Shown: positions 7,762 through 14,864 of the stretch, piece after piece
Layout of the letters: every line of letters begins with the position of its first letter
Position numbering within the stretch: position 1 is the stretch's first letter
Source: Prolixibacteraceae bacterium UBA1413
GTDB lineage: Bacteria; Bacteroidota; Bacteroidia; Bacteroidales; Prolixibacteraceae
DNA: 64,000 nt
Reading direction: 5' to 3'
Assembly (NCBI GenBank): GCA_002304925.1
Contig: DBPT01000028.1
Coordinates: forward strand, 62,001-126,000
Notes under the pieces: generated by a model
What the model was told of the DNA's origin: nothing
Database searches by the model: none
The model's input: the letters and a program-made list of their open reading frames with translations, nothing else
Position numbers and translations under genes: made by a program

Positions 7762-8897
7762 TACCTGTTTCTCATCCTGTAATTAAAGCCCCACCGCACC
7801 ACCACTTTTATGTAGGGGGCAATAATTCCGTATATCAGCGAAGGTATGAAAATTTTAGGTTCGTTGAGTCGTTTCTGCAACCTCAGGATGCTAATGACCA
7901 TTATTATTCCGAGGAGGGTAAGGAGTGCCAGCAGGGGCATCCACAATACCGGATATAACACCACGCAGAGGATAAAGAGCGGCAGAAGCGCCATTTTCAG
8001 CATCCCGAAGAATGCCAGCACCGATCTTTTAAAGAATCCCAGGGTACTTTTCAGCCTGAAAGAGCGGTGGAGGAGTTCCCGCCATTCCCGTTTTCCGGCA
8101 TGGAACTCCTTGCGCAGCACAAGATTAGAGGCAGGAAGCACGCTGGTCTTTCTTCTCCGGATGATCCGGTTAAAGATGATCTCCATGTTGAGGTATTCTT
8201 CGCGCATATAACCGGCAAAACCGTTGATATCGAAATACCCCTGTTTTTTGAAGGCGATATTTTCCTCGTTGGCCACAAAGGGGAGACCGTTCAGGCACCA
8301 GGCCATGCTCTCGGTCTGCTGGAAAAAGGATTCCACACGGTAGAGGCGATGGTAAAAACCGGGCGACGGGAGGATGGCCGTGTAACCTACCGTCATTTGC
8401 CTGCCCCTCCCGAAAGAGGAGGAAATGGCAGGCAGCCAGTGGTGGTCAGGCATTTCCATCGAAGGATTGACGAAGACCGCCTGGTCGGAAGTGATAGCTT
8501 TCAACGCCAGGTTCCGGGAGAGTTTCTGGGAATAACGGGTTTCCTGGTTCAATCCGGTCATTTTCAGCCAGGGATAGCGGAGCTTCAACCCCCCCAATGT
8601 GATAAGGGAATCGTCCTGCGAGAAGTCATCGACCACGAGGAGTTCATATGCCGGATACCCCAGGGAGAGCCACCCCGGGAGATTTTTTCTCAGGAATTCC
8701 TCTTCGTTCCGTTCGACCATGATCACCGAAATCGGCAGGGATTCCCCGCCCGAGGGTGGTATTTTGTATACCGACAGCCGGAAATAGTTAAAAAGGGAGT
8801 ATAGCAGCAGGAGCAGCCAGGTTAGGGCAGCCAATCCCGGCAGCAAAAAATCGGTCCACGTTGCGTTCTGAAAAAAAAAGAGCAGTTCCTGAGGCAT
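7761..8897 (-). CDS. Membrane-anchored family 2 glycosyltransferase
   Basis: 378 residues. An N-terminal membrane helix (~14-38) is followed by a GT-A domain (~50-240) with LLVVDDFSQDDS as the nucleotide-sugar-binding acidic region, and by two or more membrane helices near the C-terminus (~290-350). The topology resembles poly-hexose synthase-like or biofilm glycosyltransferases, but QxxRW is not clearly seen. The likely role is transfer of a sugar at the inner membrane; donor and acceptor are unknown. It is first of the overlapping glycosyltransferase-sigma-rsmG unit and is divergent from tgt, with 62 bp between starts. Confidence 0.85.
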   Translation of the reverse strand: MPQELLFFFQNATWTDFLLPGLAALTWLLLLLYSLFNYFRLSVYKIPPSGGESLPISVIMVERNEEEFLRKNLPGWLSLGYPAYELLVVDDFSQDDSLITLGGLKLRYPWLKMTGLNQETRYSQKLSRNLALKAITSDQAVFVNPSMEMPDHHWLPAISSSFGRGRQMTVGYTAILPSPGFYHRLYRVESFFQQTESMAWCLNGLPFVANEENIAFKKQGYFDINGFAGYMREEYLNMEIIFNRIIRRRKTSVLPASNLVLRKEFHAGKREWRELLHRSFRLKSTLGFFKRSVLAFFGMLKMALLPLFILCVVLYPVLWMPLLALLTLLGIIMVISILRLQKRLNEPKIFIPSLIYGIIAPYIKVVVRWGFNYRMRNR

Positions 8898-8959
8898 TAT
8901 GCTGTTTTAGCCGCAAATTTAGCAGAATAATTATCTTTGCTTCCTCTATTTTTCAATAA

Positions 8960-10090
8960 ATGAGATTTGATCTGACATCTGCCTGTGCGGGAACAGCGGC
9001 CAGGGCCGGAAAACTGGAGACCGCCCGCGGGGAGGTTCTCACGCCGGTGTTTATGCCCGTGGGGACTGCCGGCTCGGTGAAGGGGATCCATATCCGGGAC
9101 CTGAAGGAGGATGTCGGAGCTCAGATCATTCTCGGGAACACCTATCATCTCTATTTGCGTCCCGGGCTGAAGGTCCTGCGGGATGCCGGGGGTCTGCACG
9201 GCTTCAACGGGTGGGATGGCCCCATCCTTACCGACAGTGGCGGTTTTCAGGTTTTTTCCCTGGGTGACCTCCGTAAGCTTACGGAGGAGGGTGTCAGGTT
9301 CCAGTCCCACATCGACGGGTCATATCACCTCTTCACCCCCGAAAATGTCATAGACACCCAGCGGATCATCGGGGCCGACATCATCATGGCTTTCGATGAG
9401 TGTACCCCCGGGGATGCCTCGCGCGAGTATGCTCAGAAGTCCCTGGAACTCACCCGGCGATGGCTTGACCGTTGTTTCAGGCAATTTGCGGCAACCTCCC
9501 CGGAATATGGCTACCCGCAGTCGTTGTTCCCGATCGTGCAGGGGGCGACCTTTCCCGATCTCCGCTGGGAAGCCGTGAAACATGTCACCTCGTTCGGTGC
9601 CGACGGGTATGCCGTGGGCGGACTGGCGGTGGGGGAACCCGAGCAGGTGATGTACGAGATATTGGAAGTGGTCACTGCCGGGCTCCCTGCCGACCGTCCG
9701 CGCTACCTCATGGGGGTCGGTACCCCCGTCAACATTCTGGAAGCCATCGACCGCGGCATCGACATGTTCGACTGCGTGATGCCCACCCGCAATGGCCGAA
9801 ACGGCATGCTTTTCACCAGCAGGGGGATCATCAACATCCGCAATAACAAATGGATGAACGACCACTCTCCCGTCGACGTCAACGGCACCTCTTTTGTCGA
9901 CCATCATTACTCGCGGGCCTTCCTGCGCCACCTGGTGATATCGGGGGAGATGCTCGGCGCCCAGATTGCCAGCCAGCACAACCTGGCTTTTTACATGCGG
10001 TTGGTACGGGAAGCGCGGCAGCAGATCCTGGACGGCACCTTCCCCCGCTGGAAAGAGGAGATGATTCACAGGCTGAAACAGAGGCTGTAA
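8960..10090 (+). CDS. tgt: tRNA-guanine transglycosylase
   Basis: 376 residues. It exchanges guanine-34 of GUN-anticodon tRNAs for a queuosine precursor. Seen are ILGNTYHLYLRPG, TDSGGFQVFSLG with the active-site Asp, MAFDECTPGDASREYA, VGGLAVGEP and FDCVMPTRNGRNG with the nucleophile-region Asp. The zinc-binding DPxCxCxxC segment is replaced: residues 306-317 read DVNGTSFVDHHY, so the three cysteines are Gly309, Ser311 and Asp314. The surrounding YSRAFLRHL and QHNLAFY are retained. From memory, other Bacteroidota enzymes look similar, so the enzyme is probably active without that zinc site. It is followed one base later by a permease gene. Confidence 0.95.
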   Translation: MRFDLTSACAGTAARAGKLETARGEVLTPVFMPVGTAGSVKGIHIRDLKEDVGAQIILGNTYHLYLRPGLKVLRDAGGLHGFNGWDGPILTDSGGFQVFSLGDLRKLTEEGVRFQSHIDGSYHLFTPENVIDTQRIIGADIIMAFDECTPGDASREYAQKSLELTRRWLDRCFRQFAATSPEYGYPQSLFPIVQGATFPDLRWEAVKHVTSFGADGYAVGGLAVGEPEQVMYEILEVVTAGLPADRPRYLMGVGTPVNILEAIDRGIDMFDCVMPTRNGRNGMLFTSRGIINIRNNKWMNDHSPVDVNGTSFVDHHYSRAFLRHLVISGEMLGAQIASQHNLAFYMRLVREARQQILDGTFPRWKEEMIHRLKQRL

Positions 10091-10091
10091 T

Positions 10092-11174
10092 ATGACGAAG
10101 TATTTCAAAACCATCGATTTTTATATCTCCCGGAAGTTCCTCGGGACCTTTTTCTATTCTATCGCCCTGATCATCAGCATCGCCACCGTCTTCGACATCT
10201 CGGAAAACCTCGATGAGTTCATTTCCAAGGATATCCCCACCCATGATATTATCTTCCAATATTACATGAACTTCATCCCTTATTTCGCCAACCTCTTCAG
10301 TCCGCTCTTCACCTTTATCGCGGTGATTTACTTCACCTCCAAGATGGCTTACAATACCGAGATCATCGCGATTCTGAGCAGCGGGATGTCCTATTCTCGG
10401 ATGATGCGGCCTTACCTGGCGTCGGCGGCGGTCATCGCCCTCTTCACCTGGTTTCTGGGGAATTTCGTCATTCCCTCGGCCAATCGCGAACGCATCGAAT
10501 TCCGGAACCATTACATCAATCAAAACACCTATCAGATGGAGCGGCACATCCACCGCCAGATAGAGCCGGGGGTATACATCTATATGTATACCTTCAGTTC
10601 CAGCAACATCGGCACCCGTTTCACCATGGAGAAATTCGAAGATCAGAAACTCGTAGAGAAGATCACCGCCGACAACATCAGCTGGAATGCCGATTCCGGG
10701 CAGTGGATCATCAACAATTACTGGAGGCGGCAGTTTATCGGCGACCAGGAGGTGATCACGCGGGGGTACCGCATTGACACCACGCTGAACATGACGCCTG
10801 TCGATTACAAGGTGGAACGCGATGATATGGAGGCTCTGACCACTAAACAGCTGAGGAGTGAAATCCGGAGTATGAAGCTTCGAGGGGTGAATTCCACGGA
10901 ATTTGCCATTGAGCGGCACAAGCGGATCAGCGGACCTTTTTCGGTATTCATTCTGACCATCATCGGGGTATCGCTGGCTTCCCGGAAGATCAAGGGGGGG
11001 TTGGGATTTCACCTGGGACTGGGACTTCTGTTGAGTTTCTCCTATATTTTGTTCATGCAGATATCGGTGGTCTTTGCCGTGAGCGGCAACGTGCCGCCCG
11101 TCATTGCCGTCTGGATCCCCAACATGATATATGCCGTCATCGCGTGGTTCCTCTTCAGGTGGGCGGCAAGATGA
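10092..11174 (+). CDS. LptF/LptG-type permease (YjgP/YjgQ family)
   Basis: 360 residues with membrane helices at the N-terminus (~15-120, three segments) and C-terminus (~275-358, three segments) around a large periplasmic beta-jellyroll-like middle domain, as in LptF and LptG. The early DISENLDEFIS and the GMSYSRMMRPYL motif fit the family. These proteins form the membrane part of the LptB2FG ABC transporter that extracts LPS from the inner membrane and hands it to the periplasmic bridge. Which of the two it represents is not clear, and the partner is not adjacent. It starts one base after tgt, so the pair is an operon. Confidence 0.88.
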   Translation: MTKYFKTIDFYISRKFLGTFFYSIALIISIATVFDISENLDEFISKDIPTHDIIFQYYMNFIPYFANLFSPLFTFIAVIYFTSKMAYNTEIIAILSSGMSYSRMMRPYLASAAVIALFTWFLGNFVIPSANRERIEFRNHYINQNTYQMERHIHRQIEPGVYIYMYTFSSSNIGTRFTMEKFEDQKLVEKITADNISWNADSGQWIINNYWRRQFIGDQEVITRGYRIDTTLNMTPVDYKVERDDMEALTTKQLRSEIRSMKLRGVNSTEFAIERHKRISGPFSVFILTIIGVSLASRKIKGGLGFHLGLGLLLSFSYILFMQISVVFAVSGNVPPVIAVWIPNMIYAVIAWFLFRWAAR

Positions 11175-11338
11175 GGTTGAGGTTATTATTAATGGCGAAT
11201 TCCCCACCCTTTTTAATTGAGATGGTGCCCTTCGGTCTGATTATTCAAACGAATAATAATATTGTTCAAAGACAAAATGTTACAAATTCTTAAAAAACGG
11301 GGTACATCCGTCGGAAGGGTGAACCGGGCATGAAAAAA

Positions 11339-11362
11339 GTGTAAATTTGGGGTAACTTACAC
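11339..11362. promoter_or_regulatory. Inverted repeat GTGTAA-N12-TTACAC upstream of the carboxylase operon
   Basis: A perfect 6-bp inverted repeat with a 12-bp spacer lies ~60 bp before the carboxyltransferase start. It overlaps a TAAATTTG octamer that fits the Bacteroidota -7 consensus (TAnnTTTG), though no -33 TTTG is at the right distance. It could be an operator over a promoter. The rest of the 246-bp gap shows no gene. Confidence 0.35.
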
Positions 11363-11420
11363 GACTAAACGAAAAAAGCACCGGTTGACCGGCAAATAAT
11401 TGATTTAAAAATTCTGTTTT

Positions 11421-12965
11421 ATGTCATTGAAAAGCAACATTCTGGACTTGCGGAAGCGCAAGGAGGAGATCCAGAAAGGGGGCGGGGATGAGGCCATGGA
11501 AAAGCAGGCGCAAATGGGGAAGCTCACTGCGCGTGCCAGGATCATGTCGATCCTCGACGAAGATTCCTTTCATGAGTATGATCTTTTTGTGGAGCATGCG
11601 GCGCGTGATTTTGGCATGGAGGACAAGGTTTTGCATGGCGATGGAGTGATCATCGGCACGGGGACCATTTACAACAAGCCGGTCTGCATCTTCGCCCAGG
11701 ACTTCACGGTAGCGGGGGGTTCCCTGGGATTGATGCATGCCCATAAAATCACCAAAATCATGGATCACGCGCTGAAGATGCGGGTACCGCTGATCGGCAT
11801 CAACGATTCGGGGGGTGCCCGTATTCAGGAGGGGGTCAACTCGCTGGCCGGTTACGGGGAGATTTTTTTCCGGAACACCCTGGCATCGGGGGTAATTCCC
11901 CAGATCTCGGTCATCCTGGGGCCGTGCGCCGGCGGAGCCGTATATTCCCCCGCCCTCACCGATTTCGTCTTTGTGGTGGAGAACATTTCCAAGATGTTCA
12001 TCACCGGTCCGGGTGTCATCAAGTCGGTTCTGGGGGAAGACATCTCCATGGAAGAGCTTGGCGGCGCCAAGGTGCATGCCAGGATCACCGGGAACGCCCA
12101 TTTTTATGCCAGGACAGAAGCCGAATGTTTCGAGCAGATTAAAAAGCTGATCACCTTCGTACCCTGGAACAACCAGGAGAAAGCGCAGGCATTCCCTGCC
12201 AAGCCGCCAAAGAAAACCCGGAAGGTAGAGCGTATCGTGCCCACCGACCCCCGGTTGCCCTACGATATGCGCGACATCATCAGGGCGATCACCGACGGAT
12301 CAGAATTTCTGGAGATCATGGAGCTTTTCGCCCCGAACATCATCATCGGTTTCGGGAGGATGGACGGCGAGACTGTAGGTTTTGTCGCCAACCAGCCCAT
12401 GGTGCTGGCGGGGGTGCTCGATACCGACAGTTCCGACAAGGCAGCCCGTTTCATCAGGTTTTGCGATGCCTTCAACATCCCCATCGTGACATTGGAAGAC
12501 CTGCCGGGATATCTTCCCGGGGTAGACCAGGAGCATGCCGGGGTGATCCGCCATGGGGCCAAAATCCTGTATGCATACAGCGAGGCTACCGTGCCGAAAA
12601 TCACCGTCATCCTTCGCAAAGCTTACGGGGGAGGGTATATCGCGATGAATTCAAGGCATTTGCGGGCTGACTTTGTCTTTGCCTGGCCTGCGGCTGAAAT
12701 CGCCGTCATGGGTCCCGAAGGTGCCGCTAACATCGTCTTCCGCAAGGAGATCATGGAAGCCGAAGATCCCGAAGCCATGCGGCTTCAGAAAATCCAGGAA
12801 TACAAGCAGAAATTCGCCAATCCGTATGTGGCAGCAGCCAAAGGATATATCGACGAGGTGATCGAACCCGAAGATACCCGCTCCCGTATCCTCCACGCCC
12901 TGAAAGTCGCCAAAAACAAGGACATCACAGTGCCGAAGAAAAAACACGGAATTCCGCCGTTTTAA
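11421..12965 (+). CDS. Acyl-CoA carboxyltransferase beta subunit (propionyl-CoA carboxylase / methylmalonyl-CoA decarboxylase type)
   Basis: 514 residues made of two crotonase-fold carboxyltransferase halves. The N-half has GGSLGLMHAHKITKIMDHAL, LIGINDSGGARIQEG and ILGPCAGGAVYSPAL; the C-half has VTLEDLPGYLPGVDQEHAGV, KITVILRKAYGGGYIAMNS and AVMGPEGAANIVF. These bind the acyl-CoA and carboxybiotin. The subunit moves CO2 between biotin and propionyl/methylmalonyl-CoA. Without a neighbouring biotin carboxylase or a sodium-pump membrane subunit, direction (carboxylase or decarboxylase) cannot be fixed. A biotin carrier gene follows after 10 bp, forming a two-gene operon. Confidence 0.93.
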   Translation: MSLKSNILDLRKRKEEIQKGGGDEAMEKQAQMGKLTARARIMSILDEDSFHEYDLFVEHAARDFGMEDKVLHGDGVIIGTGTIYNKPVCIFAQDFTVAGGSLGLMHAHKITKIMDHALKMRVPLIGINDSGGARIQEGVNSLAGYGEIFFRNTLASGVIPQISVILGPCAGGAVYSPALTDFVFVVENISKMFITGPGVIKSVLGEDISMEELGGAKVHARITGNAHFYARTEAECFEQIKKLITFVPWNNQEKAQAFPAKPPKKTRKVERIVPTDPRLPYDMRDIIRAITDGSEFLEIMELFAPNIIIGFGRMDGETVGFVANQPMVLAGVLDTDSSDKAARFIRFCDAFNIPIVTLEDLPGYLPGVDQEHAGVIRHGAKILYAYSEATVPKITVILRKAYGGGYIAMNSRHLRADFVFAWPAAEIAVMGPEGAANIVFRKEIMEAEDPEAMRLQKIQEYKQKFANPYVAAAKGYIDEVIEPEDTRSRILHALKVAKNKDITVPKKKHGIPPF

Positions 12966-12975
12966 CATTTAGATT

Positions 12976-13323
12976 ATGAGCAAAAAATCAGAAGCAGATA
13001 CCGGAAAACCTGCATTTAATGATCTGGTCATCCAGGGGGCAATGTACAAAACCACCCTAAGTGAAAAATTCAGGCACCGGAAGGTATGGAAAGGGCATAA
13101 TCCGAACCTGATCCATTCATTTATTCCCGGCACCATTATCAGTGTTGCAGTCAAGGAGGGGCAGAAGTTGAAAAAGGGGGAGACGCTGGCGGTTCTTGAA
13201 GCCATGAAGATGCACAACTTCATTGTGATGCCCTTCGACGGCGAGGTAGTGAAGGTCAACGTCCAGCCAAAAGATACCATATCGATGAAACTGGCGTTGT
13301 TCGAAGTCAGGCCGAAGCTGTAA
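12976..13323 (+). CDS. Biotin carboxyl carrier protein
   Basis: 115 residues. The C-terminal ~70 form a biotinyl/lipoyl domain with the biotin-attachment motif EAMKMHN (Lys78), the usual preceding LKKGETLAVL strand and the PGTIISVAVKEGQ start. The N-terminal ~45 residues are a charged lead with no domain recognised. It carries carboxybiotin for the carboxyltransferase encoded 10 bp upstream. No biotin carboxylase or biotin ligase is nearby. Confidence 0.93.
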   Translation: MSKKSEADTGKPAFNDLVIQGAMYKTTLSEKFRHRKVWKGHNPNLIHSFIPGTIISVAVKEGQKLKKGETLAVLEAMKMHNFIVMPFDGEVVKVNVQPKDTISMKLALFEVRPKL

Positions 13324-13346
13324 CTTCAGACCGGGTGCAACGAAAA

Positions 13347-13372
13347 ACGGGCTGTTGAAATCAACAGCCCGT
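13347..13372 (-). terminator. Hairpin terminator between convergent genes
   Basis: A perfect 12-bp stem ACGGGCTGTTGA / TCAACAGCCCGT with two bases between. On the minus strand it is followed by TTTTTCG, so it best ends transcription of the Trp-Met repeat gene (stop at 13401). It may also stabilise the 3' end of the plus-strand carboxylase transcript. Confidence 0.8.
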
Positions 13373-13400
13373 AAAAACCAAACTACTAACAAACTCAAAA

Positions 13401-13910
13401 CTACCTGCTCTCTGGTTGGCACCAGTATTTTATATCGGTCATCCATGATTCCAGGGGAAGACCCTTTTCTTCAGCATTGTCAATAACCATGCTGTTTCCG
13501 CTCCACAATCCGGCATTGGTCATCCAGGGCTCCAGTGTCAGTGATTCTTCAGTTGCGGTGGCTGACAGGGTTGCGGCTTCCCAACTGTTGATATCGGTCA
13601 TCCAGAATTCCACTTCAAGGGAAGCTTCCGTTTCCATAACGGAAAGGGAGGCCATTTCCCAGCTGCTCATGTCGGTCATCCAGTCTTCGAGCAAAAGCGC
13701 CTCGTCGTATTCACGGGTAAAGAAGGAAGATTCCGCAGCATTCCAGTAAAAGTTGTCAACCATCCACGATTCAATTCTCATCACGGGATCCATTTCGTTT
13801 TCAAAGCTTGAGGCATGAGATATCCTTTTTGCGCTGGTTTCGGACGCTCCTGCGAAGAGGAACGCAATCAGAAGAAAAAAGGTCACTGGTAAAAAAAATC
13901 TTGTTTTCAT
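13401..13910 (-). CDS. Secreted small protein with five Trp-Met repeats
   Basis: 169 residues. A signal peptide (~1-27) is followed by five repeats of 26-28 residues, each carrying E-x-W-M-x-(D/N)-x4-W. The WM pairs are at 49, 77, 103, 129 and 156, each followed seven residues later by another Trp (56, 84, 110, 136, 163). Examples are ESWMVDNFYW, EDWMTDMSSW, EFWMTDINSW and ESWMTDIKYW. The protein is acidic and has one cysteine, near the C-terminus (CQPESR). I cannot name a family with confidence. The regular aromatic spacing suggests a small repeat fold exposed in the periplasm or outside the cell. It has its own terminator and no operon partner. Confidence 0.75.
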   Translation of the reverse strand: MKTRFFLPVTFFLLIAFLFAGASETSAKRISHASSFENEMDPVMRIESWMVDNFYWNAAESSFFTREYDEALLLEDWMTDMSSWEMASLSVMETEASLEVEFWMTDINSWEAATLSATATEESLTLEPWMTNAGLWSGNSMVIDNAEEKGLPLESWMTDIKYWCQPESR

Positions 13911-14135
13911 TGTTTTCTGTTTTTAATATTTTCTGTTTTGTTCTCTGTTTTTTGTCTTCGTACAACCTAATAGACTATTTGATGATGCAAATGTTACACG
14001 GAACAAATCAAAAAAAGAGTTAAAAACAGTGAACAGGGGGGAATTACCGGTGAATGGAGAAACGGGACGGTAAATAGAATACCGAATACTCTTTTATTAA
14101 ATTCAAGGCTACAATTCCTGAATTGACTTACAAAG

Positions 14136-14518
14136 TTAATTCAACTTCTTATCAAATGTGTAAATCTTAGCATTATGCAAATGGTAATATGCCACCAGAA
14201 TTGAGTCAACAAAATCAACATTTTCAGATTCATATACAACTAAGGACTTATGGATCAGCATATTATCAGAAGTGTAAATATTTGGGTAATTCATTAATAA
14301 AACCAGTGATTCTAAATTTTTATTCTTGGTATTCCATATATTTTTTCGAAAACACACACTACCTCAGCCAATACTTCCAAAGGGACCATTACATTTTTGT
14401 TTTCCAAAATAGAACTAGCTTGCTTAAATAGCAGCTCATTATCCTTTAAAAGGTACTTCAGGATGTAATTAGCGTCTGTAATCTCCATGTTTTTCATTAA
14501 CGGCAACTGCCGAGGCAT
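14136..14518 (-). pseudogene. PIN-domain toxin (VapC-like), frameshifted
   Basis: Two adjoining frames together give one PIN protein. Codons from 14518 encode MEITDANYILKYLLKDNE with the first acidic active-site residue, VMVPLEVLAEVVCVFEKIYG and IPRIKI, then stop. The other frame continues with NLESLVLLMNYPNIYTSDN, NVDFVDSILVAYY (second acidic cluster) and IYTFDKKLN. The break falls in a run of five A on the coding strand (plus-strand T at 14317-14321); one extra A restores a full ~125-residue toxin. PIN toxins are RNases. Start could also be 14497 or 14488. The frameshift may be real decay, phase variation or a sequencing error. The antitoxin gene ends 4 bases upstream. Confidence 0.75.
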
Positions 14519-14522
14519 CTTT

Positions 14523-14711
14523 TTAAATGATAATCATGTCAGGATTTCCGAATGGATCGAGGATACCTGCTGCCAGGTTTTTATCCTTACCTCTTTTAGC
14601 AGGTTTCCTTTCAGTGACAGTAATCTCCACATGTTTAACAATGAATTTCTTCAACTCTGAGATCCTGATTTGGGAAGAGGTGATTTTTCGTTTCACTCTG
14701 ATAATTTCCAT
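14523..14711 (-). CDS. Antitoxin of a PIN toxin-antitoxin pair
   Basis: 62 residues beginning MEIIRVKRKITSSQIRISE, then a KKFIVKHVEITVTE segment and a C-terminal tail AAGILDPFGNPDMI. This matches small antitoxins placed before PIN toxins in Bacteroidota: a short DNA-binding beta-type N-terminus followed by a toxin-contacting tail with Gly, Pro and Asn-Pro-Asp. It would neutralise the downstream toxin and probably repress its own promoter. The stop is 4 bases from the toxin start. Since the toxin is frameshifted, the antitoxin may now have no target. Confidence 0.7.
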   Translation of the reverse strand: MEIIRVKRKITSSQIRISELKKFIVKHVEITVTERKPAKRGKDKNLAAGILDPFGNPDMIII

Positions 14712-14864
14712 AATTACAGTATTAATCTACTTTTTCAGCAAGCAAATCCTTTCACTTAAGCGCGTGCCCAACATTTCGCAATCTTAAGGATAATCGTTAC
14801 AACATTCAGCAGGGAGAGTGCTAGAGTCACTGGTTATAAAAGATATGGAATGATATTAAGCGTA

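Noticed and set aside
9879..11207. 442-codon minus-strand open frame
   Set aside because: Antisense of tgt and the LptF/LptG permease; composition is His/Asp/Gly-rich as expected for a shadow.
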